The notes below the pieces were generated by a model, which saw only the letters and a program-made list of their open reading frames with translations, was not told the DNA's origin and did no database searches. This document shows positions 6,931 through 16,900 of a stretch of 43,326 bases of DNA, in pieces. Where the stretch lies: assembly GCA_023436305.1 (NCBI GenBank), contig JAEZJQ010000058.1, positions 1 through 43,326 of the forward strand, in the 5' to 3' direction. The DNA is from Bacillota bacterium (lineage in GTDB: Bacteria; Bacillota; UBA4882; UBA8346). A program made the position numbers and the translations under genes. Within the stretch, counting starts at the first letter, position 1. Every line of letters begins with the position of its first letter.

Positions 6931-8069
6931 TCAATGTCCTTGGGAGAGGGGACGCCGTTAACGGCATCCTGATATACCGCCAGTATTTCTCCGGCTATCT
7001 TGTTCCAGTTATACTTGAGGCGATGTTCCAACCCTTTTTTAATCAGGGATTCCCGCAACATCTCATCGGTTAATACCCGGAAAATTGCATCGGCCAGTTC
7101 CAGCGTATCATAGGGATTGATTTGAACAGCGGCATCCCCCACCACTTCCGGCAGCGAAGAAACATTGGAAGTAATCACCGGAGTGCCGCAAGCCATGGCT
7201 TCAATCGGAGGCAGGCCGAAACCCTCATAAAGCGAAGGATAAACAAATAAATCGGCGCCGTTATAAAATAGCGGCAGATCCTGGGAGGGAACGAATCCGG
7301 GAAACAGCACCGTTTCTTCAAGATTTAATGATTTGGCGAGCAAGCGCAGCCGGTCCAAATGTTGGCCGTTGGGCCCAAATATTAAAAGCTGCCGGTTACC
7401 GGGAAGTTCCCGGCAGATTTTGGAGTATGCGTAAATGAGTTCGGTAATATTCTTGCGGGGATTCAAGCCGCCCACATAAAGAATATAGGGTTTTTTGATC
7501 CCATATTGATTGCGCAGTTTTTGCCGGGTCTCATCTTTGGGAAGCTGCCGGTAGGCAGAAGAAGGCGCTGATGGGATCACGGTAATTTTGGCGGGATTAA
7601 TTTTGAATATTTTTACAATATCGGTTTTCGAAGTTGTGGAGACGGTAATGATTCGGTCAGCCCGCTCCACAATATAAGGCATTTCGTGAATAAAGCGTTT
7701 AAGAAAGCTCGGCCGAACCATTTCCGGTAAAATATATGGAATCAAATCATGAATGGTTACAATGATTTTGCAGGATTCAAGCTCCGGTATCCGAAAACCG
7801 TTTTGAGGCAAGTGGAAGACATCAACCCCTTCTTTGGTTAACCAATAAGGCATTTCCAGCGTTTCCCGCTCATCGTCCTTCGGCAAGAAATAATAACCAT
7901 ATTTTCTGGGAAACGGTATCCAGGACAGCGGATCATCATCCGGCCATAAAAAAGTGTAATCATTCACCGCATCGATCTCCGCGAATTTGGCAATCAAATC
8001 ATACGTATAATTTCCAATCCCCGTTCCATAAGACCACCGGATAGGCCGCGCTTCAATCCCGATTTTCAA
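6927..8069 (-). CDS. Glycosyltransferase, family GT4 (GT-B fold)
   Basis: A 380-residue cytoplasmic enzyme predicted to transfer a sugar from a nucleotide donor, most likely for LPS, capsule or S-layer glycan. The C-terminal Glycos_transf_1 domain shows ILYVGGLNPRKNI and LFVYPSLYEGFGLPPIEAM, the EX7E-type donor-phosphate motif at about residues 281-291, followed by ACGTPVITSNVSSLPEVVGDAA. The N-terminal half holds a GT4 acceptor domain starting MKIGIEARP. The start is TTG at 8069 with AAAGGAG 8 bases upstream on the minus strand. It lies downstream of the heptose kinase gene in the same orientation (155-base gap). Donor and acceptor are unknown. Confidence 0.88.
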   Translation of the reverse strand: MKIGIEARPIRWSYGTGIGNYTYDLIAKFAEIDAVNDYTFLWPDDDPLSWIPFPRKYGYYFLPKDDERETLEMPYWLTKEGVDVFHLPQNGFRIPELESCKIIVTIHDLIPYILPEMVRPSFLKRFIHEMPYIVERADRIITVSTTSKTDIVKIFKINPAKITVIPSAPSSAYRQLPKDETRQKLRNQYGIKKPYILYVGGLNPRKNITELIYAYSKICRELPGNRQLLIFGPNGQHLDRLRLLAKSLNLEETVLFPGFVPSQDLPLFYNGADLFVYPSLYEGFGLPPIEAMACGTPVITSNVSSLPEVVGDAAVQINPYDTLELADAIFRVLTDEMLRESLIKKGLEHRLKYNWNKIAGEILAVYQDAVNGVPSPKDIE

Positions 8070-8086
8070 AGGGATGCTCCTTTCAT

Positions 8087-8190
8087 ACGTCGAAAGTCAT
8101 AAAAGTTAAAAGTCAGAAACCATTGAAAAGAACTTGGTAGAAGCTTTCAATTTGTAATCTGTAATTTGTAATCTGTAATCTTTGAATTTA
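8087..8190. repeat. Short imperfect tandem repeats between the heptose kinase and glycosyltransferase genes
   Basis: AAAGTCATAAAAGTTAAAAG-type words occupy 8091-8116. At 8151-8180 a 14-base unit TTTGTAATCTGTAA is repeated twice head to tail. No hairpin or gene is evident; this looks like slippage-derived intergenic sequence. Confidence 0.6.
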
Positions 8191-8224
8191 TGTTTAAATT
8201 TCACCTTCACCCTTTTCTTTTTTA

Positions 8225-9235
8225 TTATTCCACTCTCCAAGTCGTTAGTCCCTGATCTTCGAAACTGAAGGAAGTTATTTGGCCGCCGAATTTTTCAAGT
8301 TCGGCGGCAATGATATGTTTGCGGTTGTAGGGACAATAGAGCAATAAAAAACCGCCGCCGCCGGCGCCCAGGATTTTACCGCCCAAAGCGCCTTTTGCCA
8401 GAGCAATATGGTATAAATGATCAATTTTTTCGTTGGAAATGGCGCCTGCCAGGTTCTTTTTGGCAATCCAGGCTTGGTGAAGCAATTCTCCCAGTTGATT
8501 CAATTGCCCCTGTAACAGGGCGTTTTTCATGGCGATGGTAATCATTTTTAGTTGATCAAGAGATTGCAGGGAGGTTTCTTTTTTTTTCAAATAACCATCG
8601 ACTTGAGAGGCGATGATATTGGCGGAAAGCCGGGTCCGGCCGGTGTAGCATAATAATAAATGGTATTCCAATTCATTTAGAATGGCCGGTGATATACGCA
8701 AAGGATTAACAATGGTGCCGTCATGGTAAAACTCGATGAAATTGAAGCCGCCGAAAGCCGCAGCATATTGGTCCTGTTTTCCTCCTCGAATTCCCAAATC
8801 AAGGCGTTCAATTTCATAGGCCAATTTGGCGCACTCATAGTTGCTCCAGGGAAGGTTGAGCCATTGGCGAAAAAGTCCCAGCAAAGTTACCACCATGGTG
8901 GAAGATGAACCCAATCCGCTACCGGGGGGCGCGTCGCTATGCAGAAATAATGAAAATCCCTGTTTCCATCCTTCAAATTTCCGTAAAACGGCTTTTATCA
9001 GGTCCAACTGGCCGTTAAAATCAAGTTTCTGGGAGGCTAAAAATCTGGCAAAGGTTTCGGTGTCAAGAGATTCAACCTGGATCTCTTGGTCGGTCCGGGG
9101 AACAAGCGTCCCATAACAATATTTATTAATGGTTGAGCTAAGCACAACCCCCCCTTTTTCCGAAAGATAGGGTTCAATATCGGTTCCCCCGCCGCCAAAG
9201 CTGATGCGAAGCGGCGCCCTGCTGCGGATCTCCAA
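8225..9235 (-). CDS. hddA: GHMP kinase, D-glycero-D-manno-heptose 7-phosphate kinase (HddA type)
   Basis: A 336-residue GHMP-family sugar kinase. It shows RAPLRISFGGGGTDI near the N-terminus, the ATP-binding loop PPGSGLGSSST (about residues 103-114), GGKQDQYAAAFGGFNFIEF (about 149-167), and the C-terminal GHMP motif GGKILGAGGGGFLLLY (about 284-300). This combination matches HddA/WcbL heptose 7-phosphate kinase, which makes heptose 1,7-bisphosphate for GmhB. The start is TTG at 9235 with AAAGGAGG about 7 bases upstream. A glycosyltransferase lies downstream and a GmhB-like gene lies at the window edge. Fucokinase or another GHMP sugar kinase is the alternative. Confidence 0.83.
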   Translation of the reverse strand: MEIRSRAPLRISFGGGGTDIEPYLSEKGGVVLSSTINKYCYGTLVPRTDQEIQVESLDTETFARFLASQKLDFNGQLDLIKAVLRKFEGWKQGFSLFLHSDAPPGSGLGSSSTMVVTLLGLFRQWLNLPWSNYECAKLAYEIERLDLGIRGGKQDQYAAAFGGFNFIEFYHDGTIVNPLRISPAILNELEYHLLLCYTGRTRLSANIIASQVDGYLKKKETSLQSLDQLKMITIAMKNALLQGQLNQLGELLHQAWIAKKNLAGAISNEKIDHLYHIALAKGALGGKILGAGGGGFLLLYCPYNRKHIIAAELEKFGGQITSFSFEDQGLTTWRVE

Positions 9236-9335
9236 AAGCCTGCCTCCTTTAAAAACGGGGTTTCCTTATCATTATCATTAAATTCGGACTTTGGCATAGG
9301 ATATTCTATGATTTAATTTCGTAGATGGTTCATTC

Positions 9336-10793
9336 ATGGTCAAGAGCATACGGGGGGTGTGGGCGTTGAAATTTGACCGGTTTGACAAAGGTAAGCCTAA
9401 GGGTGATTTTACAAATGCCCGGGTTGAATTTCAGAAGTGGGCTTCATTATTTCAGCGCTCCGGATTAAAACCACACCGTTTTTTTATGGACTCGGAGGCG
9501 GTATACGTTGGCACCTCCATGGGCTGGTTCCGGCTTGGCTTTCGGAAATACAACCGGCAAGAATTACTATGGATACACCAGATGTTGGAGCATTTAGAGG
9601 AACGATCCTTTAAGAACTGGGCGGTTCCTTGGTCCAAGACCGTTGTTTTTTGGGGGGAAAATAATGAAGGATATCTGATTCAACCCTGGGTCATGGCAGG
9701 AGAGTATTTTCAGGTGACGGACCCGGGTGCGGTACAGCGATTAGCGGAAATCATGGCTGATTTTTACCGTTCCGGGAAGGATTATGGAGCGGATAAAGGG
9801 ATTGAAATAGCCCGTGATCAATGGAGCAACATTGAAATTCAATGGGAATCCGGTTTGCGGGACCTTGACAACTTAAAAGTTGACGATTTACCTGAAAAAG
9901 CCCGGGGTGATGTCATTGAGTTGCGCAAAAATACCAGCACGCTCCTGAAAGAAAGTTTAACGGGCTGGCGTAATTCGGGGATGCACTCTTTGTTTGAACA
10001 TCAGCGGCAAACCGGTATATTGGGCCACGGGCAGCTTCTGGCCCGGCATATTATTTGGCTGGAGAATGATTATTATTTATTAAACTGGGAATCTCTGGCT
10101 TTCCAGCCCCGGATTTTGGATTTGGCGGTTTTAATTATGGATGTGGCTTATTGGGACCCGGAATTGATTCTTTATATAATCAATGAGTTTTCACGGGCCC
10201 AGCCATTCTGGCCCGAGGAATATAGCGCTCTTCAAGCGGTATTGCGTTATCCGCAGGAAGCTTTGATGATTTTGGAAAAGATAACAGCCGGGAAACTGGA
10301 TCGCAAGTCGGTAAAGGAGGCAAGCAAAGAGTTGGCGCGTAAAGAACGTTGTCTTAATAAGGTTTGGCGGGAACTGGGAACGGAGAAACGCTGGGCTGGA
10401 AATTTCACGGATAACAGTTCAAAAATTGGTTTAAACAAACTTTCCATGGTTTTGACGCCGTTAGAAACTTGGGGTGATTTTCAGGGAGTCACAGATACAG
10501 TGATTAGTATAAAAAACGATAACCGGCTACCGGCAGAGGTTATTGAGCGGTTAAGCGATTTTGATCGGGATCGGATTGTAGGCGGCAAAGATGGCAATAT
10601 ACTACAAGGCTCAGCGGCTCCCTTTACAGAGCAGGTGCCCGGGCAACCCGAGCTCGAAATTCCTCCCGCCGTTACGCCTGAAATTGATGAACCACCACAA
10701 TTCGACCCAAATCTGGTTGAGAATCTCCCCCAGGTCAAAACCAAAGAACCGGAAACTGTGATTCGCTGGGCAGGGTTTCCGAAGGGTGGGTGA
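9336..10793 (+). CDS. CotS-like spore-coat kinase-fold protein, probably inactive
   Basis: A 485-residue protein with the layout of the CotS/YsxE family, a spore-coat group with an aminoglycoside phosphotransferase fold. It has an N-lobe with KWASLFQRSGL and a GYLIQPWV hinge. The catalytic-loop position reads GHGQLLARHIIW, so the usual HGD is HGQ (231-233). The following DFD-like position reads NWESLAFQPRILDLAVL (N250-W251-E252). Loss of both acidic residues suggests a pseudokinase. Residues after about 400 form a Pro- and acid-rich tail. ATG 9336 lacks a good ribosome binding site; GTG 9357 or TTG 9366, after a G-rich stretch, are alternative starts. It is followed at once by a second relative. 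CotS membership is by motif pattern only. Confidence 0.6.
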   Translation: MVKSIRGVWALKFDRFDKGKPKGDFTNARVEFQKWASLFQRSGLKPHRFFMDSEAVYVGTSMGWFRLGFRKYNRQELLWIHQMLEHLEERSFKNWAVPWSKTVVFWGENNEGYLIQPWVMAGEYFQVTDPGAVQRLAEIMADFYRSGKDYGADKGIEIARDQWSNIEIQWESGLRDLDNLKVDDLPEKARGDVIELRKNTSTLLKESLTGWRNSGMHSLFEHQRQTGILGHGQLLARHIIWLENDYYLLNWESLAFQPRILDLAVLIMDVAYWDPELILYIINEFSRAQPFWPEEYSALQAVLRYPQEALMILEKITAGKLDRKSVKEASKELARKERCLNKVWRELGTEKRWAGNFTDNSSKIGLNKLSMVLTPLETWGDFQGVTDTVISIKNDNRLPAEVIERLSDFDRDRIVGGKDGNILQGSAAPFTEQVPGQPELEIPPAVTPEIDEPPQFDPNLVENLPQVKTKEPETVIRWAGFPKGG

Positions 10794-10794
10794 A

Positions 10795-11871
10795 ATGGAA
10801 AACTTGGGCGATTATCGGCGGCAATGTGAATTTTGCGGTACATTTAAAAATATGGGCATTGATTTGCGGATTTGCGGCTTATTACCCGGAAAACTCCTTA
10901 AAGCAAATCGGTTTGCGCCGGATTGTATGATTTTGGAAACCGATATTGGGCGGCTGGCGTTATGGATCCATCATGGTCAGGAAATCACTTTGGCCGGCCA
11001 AAACTTGTTGTTGAAGATCTTGGAGAATCATGGGATCAAGAATTTTTTATATCCGCTACCACTGAATGATGATCGTAGCTATGCACCGTTGGATAGCCGC
11101 CGCTGGTTTTATATCACCCCATGGCCGGATACCCGTCGTATTTTTTTTCACAACCCGGATGACTTGAGACAACTGGTCGATCTGTTACTTGATTTCCGGA
11201 AGACGGTAGAGTCCAGTGGAGCTAGTTATTTTATGCTGCCACGGCCTGAAAAAACCAATCTTCTCCACAAATTCGCAGCGATTATTGATTCTTTGAATTC
11301 CTTTGCGTTACTCGCCAAGTATCGTTTAAAGCCGACCCATTTTGATGATTTGTTTTTAAAATATTACGCATCAGTGATTCTCCAGGTTCAAAAAGCGTTG
11401 AAACAATTGACGGAATCGGAATATGAAAAGTTGCTTGCGAATCTTACCATGAAAGATCTGGTGATCAACCGGCTGGTCCGGAATAACTTAAGAATATCAA
11501 CGGAAAATGGAGCTATCTGTTTACGATGCAGTGATTGCCGGTTGGATTTACCCGTAATTGATCTGGGGACTTTACTGGTGAAAACCGGACGTTCTTTGCA
11601 GTGGAGTCACGACCGGTTTCATGAGGCGCTATCCCGGTATCAGCAGGATTATCCATTAAACCGGACTGAGCAAAAAGTATTGCTCGCCTTTTTAACTTGC
11701 CCCTGGAGCTTCTACCGTTTGGCGGCGCGTTATTATTACAACCGCACCGCATGGCCCATCGGGACTTATATCGAAAGATTGGAACGGATTCTCCGGGATG
11801 AACCGCGCCGAATCCAATTGCTTTCCATTTTAGAAAAAGAATTCGAAAGCCGTAATTTCCACCGCAGCTGA
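10795..11871 (+). CDS. Diverged CotS-like protein, probably inactive
   Basis: A protein of about 358 residues. Its C-terminal half follows the CotS family plan: LVINRLVRNNLRI (about residues 222-234) stands where the catalytic loop should be, then LDLPVIDLGTLLVKTGRSLQW, matching the family's DLP..D...LL.K....W segment. The catalytic HxD and DFD residues are absent. ATG 10795 directly follows the upstream stop codon and has a GGGTGGG site. A GTG at 10786 overlapping the previous gene is possible, giving a CEFCGTF sequence shortly after the start in either case. Strict adjacency implies co-expression, and sporulation-stage control is likely but no promoter is visible. It is an unknown protein if the weak family match is wrong. 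Confidence 0.5.
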   Translation: MENLGDYRRQCEFCGTFKNMGIDLRICGLLPGKLLKANRFAPDCMILETDIGRLALWIHHGQEITLAGQNLLLKILENHGIKNFLYPLPLNDDRSYAPLDSRRWFYITPWPDTRRIFFHNPDDLRQLVDLLLDFRKTVESSGASYFMLPRPEKTNLLHKFAAIIDSLNSFALLAKYRLKPTHFDDLFLKYYASVILQVQKALKQLTESEYEKLLANLTMKDLVINRLVRNNLRISTENGAICLRCSDCRLDLPVIDLGTLLVKTGRSLQWSHDRFHEALSRYQQDYPLNRTEQKVLLAFLTCPWSFYRLAARYYYNRTAWPIGTYIERLERILRDEPRRIQLLSILEKEFESRNFHRS

Positions 11872-12245
11872 TTCCTCTTTCATTCTTTCATAGACCCCAA
11901 ACACATCGTATGATAAAAACATTACCACATCTTCTGGGATAGATCCGTTGAATAAAACATGGACTATTTTTTTACTTTTTCTTCAATGTCCACCGATTCT
12001 TAATTAAAATGAAAGAACATACAATTTGGCGTATTTTCGTTTTTACTTCAAATTTTATTCAATTACCGGTTCAATAATTGTTTAAAAATGTTACCGAAAG
12101 TTTACTAATGATCCTCTGAATTCACTAAAAAAGGGCAGGATTTCGGATCCACCGACGCGAATATATTTATATCTAAGGAATTGGTAATTAACGCGAAAGT
12201 TTCCCCGTCTGGGAAAGGCTAGGGAAAGCTGGGAGTGACGATCCG
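11872..12245. other. Intergenic region upstream of the S55 gene
   Basis: 374 bases of AT-rich sequence without a recognisable gene, clear promoter or terminator. The last 40 bases are purine-rich, with GGGAAAGGCTAGGGAAAGC and CTGGGAG; the final GGGAG probably serves as ribosome binding site for the GTG at 12246. Confidence 0.4.
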
Positions 12246-13943
12246 GTGAATCTTCGTAAAATTTTGCCCAAGTATTTGGCATTTACTGGGCTTATGATAT
12301 TGACACTTGCTTTTACGGGAAGTATCCAGGGAAGCTCTGGAATTTTTCCGCTGGCTAAAGTTAAACCCGGATTGACCGGTTACGGATATACGGTTTTTAA
12401 TGGTACGAAAATCGACAAGTTTACGGTCAAGGTCATTGCCGTCATGGATAGTGGATCTCGTCACAATCGATTAATCTTAGTTAAACTGGGCGGACGTCTC
12501 TTGGAGCAAAACGGAGGACTATCCGCCGGTATGAGTGGAAGCCCCGTTTATTTTCAAGGGAAATTGGCCGGTGCCGTTAGTTATGGTTTTGAAAACGCGG
12601 ACCCGTTTTTGGCATTCATTACCCCGATTGAAACCATGATGAATTTAATGAAGAATACAGCTTCCGTAAAGCTTCAGCCGTTTCCGTACCAAAATTCCAC
12701 ATTAAAACCGGTTCCGGTAACGACCCCGGTACTTATCTCTGGAATGGGGCAGCGTGGTTACGAATTGGTGAAACAATCATTGCAGGATTGCGGTTTAACC
12801 GCGGTATATTCGCCGGCTTACGGCGGGGTGGGCAATATCACCAATCTTAAGGCAATGGTACGCCCGGGAAGCGCCATTAGTGTGCAGCTGATTACCGGTG
12901 ATTACCAGGCGGCGGCCTTGGGAACGGTGACTTTCATGGACAGCCGGAAATTTTTAGCTTTCGGGCATTCATTTACCAACAAAGGAACGGTAAACTATCT
13001 GGCGCTCAGCGCCTTTGTTTATCATACGGTAAAAAGCCCGGTGATGTCTTTTAAGCTGGGTGCTCCGTTGCAGCCTATCGGCCGGATCACCGAGGATCGG
13101 ACCGCCGGAATCCTCGGGGAACTGGGTGAGGCTCCGGATTTAATCTCAGTGACGGCCAGTGTGAAAGATGGTGATCGTAACAAAAATCGCAATTGTAGTT
13201 TCGCCGTTATTAATAATGAACAGGCGGCCCGTGATCTAATTATCTTCGGGGTTACCGACGCCATTGATCAAACCATTGACCGGGTGGGCGGCGGGACGGC
13301 TACAGTGAGTTTCACCATTGAAACCGAAGAGCAAACGTTGATTTCCCGGCAGAACTTGTTTTATGGCAAGGATATCGCCGCCGATTGTATGAAGGATTTA
13401 AAGAAAGCTCTGGAATTGATTACGACCAATGAGTACGCCGCCGTACGGCTAAAATCCATCCGTGCTGAGGTGGAAGTGAACAGTGAACAGACCACTGCCC
13501 GAATCACCGGTTTAACATGTGAACGCGCCAAGGTCAAACCGGGGGAGACACTTTTGGTAAAAGCCAAGCTTCATACTTATCGCGGGATTGACTTGACCGT
13601 GCCGTTCACTGTAAAATTGCCGGAACATTACCCGCCGGGAAAATTGAATTTAGTCATCCAAAGCGGTTCCAGGAATTTTGCCGATGGGGAGACCGGTTCC
13701 CTAAAAAGCGATTCAAAAAACGAATATCAAAACGCCGGTTCTTTGACCGGATTACTGACTAAATTTTCCGATTCACCCAAAAACAACGAATTGGTCCTGG
13801 AGTATTATCCGCCCAATTCCCCGAAATCCCAAGAACAAAATCATTCGCGGAAAGACGAACCTTTGAAACCGGTAAAAATAAGATCGCTCACCGGTTATTT
13901 TATCCAGGGAGAGGCCCAATTGACCTTGGAAGTCGAGAATTAA
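12246..13943 (+). CDS. SpoIVB-type peptidase S55 domain protein, exported
   Basis: A 565-residue protein with an N-terminal signal or anchor (hydrophobic residues about 9-27), then VKPGLTGYGYTVFNGTKIDKF, a typical opening of the S55 family. The catalytic serine motif GMSGSP is at residues 95-100, followed by VYFQGKLAGAVSYGF and ITPIETMM. A later FGHSF (239-243) and GRITEDRTAGILGELG complete the pattern seen in long S55 proteins of several diderm phyla. Unlike SpoIVB itself, no PDZ domain precedes it and the GMSGSP motif is near the N-terminus. It probably acts as a periplasmic serine protease or autoprocessing protein. The start is GTG 12246. It is followed after 34 bases by tamB in the same direction, so an envelope role is plausible. 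Confidence 0.8.
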   Translation: MNLRKILPKYLAFTGLMILTLAFTGSIQGSSGIFPLAKVKPGLTGYGYTVFNGTKIDKFTVKVIAVMDSGSRHNRLILVKLGGRLLEQNGGLSAGMSGSPVYFQGKLAGAVSYGFENADPFLAFITPIETMMNLMKNTASVKLQPFPYQNSTLKPVPVTTPVLISGMGQRGYELVKQSLQDCGLTAVYSPAYGGVGNITNLKAMVRPGSAISVQLITGDYQAAALGTVTFMDSRKFLAFGHSFTNKGTVNYLALSAFVYHTVKSPVMSFKLGAPLQPIGRITEDRTAGILGELGEAPDLISVTASVKDGDRNKNRNCSFAVINNEQAARDLIIFGVTDAIDQTIDRVGGGTATVSFTIETEEQTLISRQNLFYGKDIAADCMKDLKKALELITTNEYAAVRLKSIRAEVEVNSEQTTARITGLTCERAKVKPGETLLVKAKLHTYRGIDLTVPFTVKLPEHYPPGKLNLVIQSGSRNFADGETGSLKSDSKNEYQNAGSLTGLLTKFSDSPKNNELVLEYYPPNSPKSQEQNHSRKDEPLKPVKIRSLTGYFIQGEAQLTLEVEN

Positions 13944-13977
13944 TGAAGCGCCTGGCGCGAAAAAGCAGGGATATTTA

Positions 13978-16900
13978 TTGAAAATAGCAACCCGGACCCA
14001 ATTGAATATCTCCATTATTGCCATCTTTTTTTTGATGGTATTGTTTTTTACGTTGCCCTTTTTCGTATTGACCGACCGGTTTTTAACGGTTCAGATACAG
14101 AGTTTGTTACAAAAAGGGCTAAAAGATAGCGGCCTTTGTTTGGAGATCAAAAATATTCACTGGGAAACCTGGAATGGTTTGGTGGGAACGCAAGTTGTCC
14201 TGAAGGATAAGGCCGATGGACGTGTTATTATTGCCGCCAAACAGGTCCGGCTGCGATTCAATCCTTTAATCCTGGCAATGAAGTTTCGGACTCCGGAAGC
14301 CGCGTTCACGGAAGCGGCTCTGGTGCAACCCCGCATTGAAATTCAACATTCGGCGGATGGCACCTGGAATATCCAACAATATTTCAAAGGGAATGGCCGT
14401 GCTCTGAAATTATCCGCTCTGGTTAAAATTAAAGATGGTGAAGCGGTTTATAAAGATTATCAGTTTGGCAATTACCGCCTGGAAAAATTCAGCGGTACCA
14501 TTAATCTCCGCAAATTTCCCCTTTTGCGGTGGCATTTGCGCGGGTGGGCCGATGTGGGAAAAGAAGCAAGCTGGCAGAGTGAAGGGCGGTTGCGTATTGA
14601 TCAATCAGCGGGATATATTAGTCTTCTGGTCAAAAAAGCATTGATTACCAAAATTACCGGCTTTATCCCCCGGCCGTTTCCCTACCGGGTGATTTCCGGA
14701 TGGGCCGATATCCGATTGAACTTTGCTTTGGGCAAAGGTTATTTCGGCATTGAAAACATTGAGACCACCATCAGAGAGGCAAAACTATCACTGCCGCCAC
14801 TGCCTAAAGTGATTTACGTCAAATATCTGCGAGGCGCTTTCTCGCCGAACCTTTTGCAAATTCATAAGTCCGATTTGTTCTATAATCAAACCGCAATTCG
14901 TATTTCGGGAACGCTCGATCCCCGGAATACCACGGTAAATACTGCCATCACCGCCGAGCGTATCAGCCTGGACGACTGGATACCCATATTCGCCAAAACC
15001 GGGGATTTTCAAATCCAGGGGCAAGCCGGTTTAAAATTACAGATTCGAGGGGCTATCAAAGCGCCTGACATCAATGGCGAAATAGCCTTTAACAACACCC
15101 GGGTGAGATTTAAAAATGAAGAACCCATTCAGCGAATTTCCGGGCGGATGGTAATCAATCATAATGATTTAAAAATCAACCGGTTGCAGGCTCTTTGGAA
15201 TGAATCCCCGTTAGAAATCACCGGGGAAATCAAGAATCTATTCGCCCCAAGGTTCAATATTAAAGCCTCCGGTTACGGTTTTCATTTACAAGATCTGAAA
15301 TTGTTCCAAGCCACGAACCTTGATTTAAAAACTGCCGGCGATTCGAATTTCCATGCCATAATCACCGGCAGCCTTCAAAATCCACAACTGGAGTGTATGA
15401 TCAATTTTCAACAGGTAACCTTTAGGAGCACCCCCGATCAGGAGATACCGTTTAACCATGTAAAGCTCAACTTTATTTGGAGCCCGGACAGTATCCGTAT
15501 TCAGGAAGCCTGCGGTAATATTTGGGAAGGACAAGTGGCTGCCAAAGGTTTGATTGCATTTGAACGGGAAGGAGTCCGGTGGATGATTTCGGGGAAAGTT
15601 TCCAGTTTGGATTTAGATAAGATTTCGCTCATCAATTCGTATCCGATCAAAGGGACAGTTTCCACGGATATAGTGTTGCGGGGTGACTGGCCGAGTGGTC
15701 AATCATTTAGACTGGGTAGCGTTTTTGGCACCTTTACCGGGAACCGTTTAAATTATAGTGGTGCCTTGATAGAAGAAGCCGACGGGGTTTTCAGTTGGAA
15801 CGACGGTATTTTAACCATCGATTCCATCCAGGCGAAAATTAATCAGGGGCGGATATTCGGATATTTACAGTTGAATCGTCAATCGGAAATTACGGTGGCC
15901 GCTAATGCCGAGAATGTCAAAGTCCGTGATTTATTTCCGGATGTCCGCCGGGTTCCTTTTGATGGTATATTTAACGGCGGTTTTGATTTTAAAGGACCGG
16001 TTGATCATATGTTAGGGAAGATTCATGGCGCATTTACCAATCTGACCTGGAATTCCAAACCTATCGGAGACATTAATGGAAATATCGACTACCGGGATCA
16101 AGAATTTTCGGTGGCGGACCTTCAAATTGTCACTGAGTTAGGTGTTTTTTCAGTTCAGGGGACAATAAATATCGCCGCTGAACCCCGGGTCAATATCAAT
16201 GTTACCGGAATCGATACCAATTTGAAGGGACTTGCCAAATGGCTGCCCATCGATTCGGGTATTAAAATTAGGGGACTGGGGCAATTGAATTTAACGATCA
16301 ACGGTAATATTACCAATCCCAACTTTCACGGCCAAATTAAATTAAACAATCCGGCCTTCGGGATAGTTAAAATGCAGGCCGGGGAGATTGAATTACAGGG
16401 TAATTTCGATGAGATAGCGTTGACCAAATGCCAATTACGCAATGATAATTTTGAATTAAAACTTACCGGAAAAATTAATCGTGACCGGATTGATCTTAAG
16501 ATAGCCGCCAATTCTTTTGATTTAAGCTCGTTGCAGTTTGAGGCCGGGGGAAATCCATTGCAAGGTTTGGTCGATTTTAACGGCCAATTGAGTGGGCCCA
16601 CCAATCATCCGGTTCTCACCGCCCATATCTCGGGAGGACATTTAAGTTTTGGGGATTTGTCCTATCAGACTTTAAATGCGAAAATTCAATTGGATTCCGG
16701 GGAATTATTCATCAGCCAGGCGGAGCTTAAGCAAGGAACAAGTGTCGTCAAACTTGACGGCCGGTTCTTACTCGGACAACCTTTGACATGTAAATTAACG
16801 ATAGCGGTGGTTGAGTGCGAATTAAGTAAACTCAAGCGTCTCTTAAAAATCCCCTTGGCATTTCCGGTGGATGGTATTTTATCCGGGATGATTACCATCA

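Noticed and set aside
12130..12245. Possible riboswitch before the S55 gene (G-rich leader)
   Set aside because: No conserved core of a known class (c-di-GMP, c-di-AMP, THF, TPP, cobalamin) could be matched; only the purine-rich ribosome binding region is clear.
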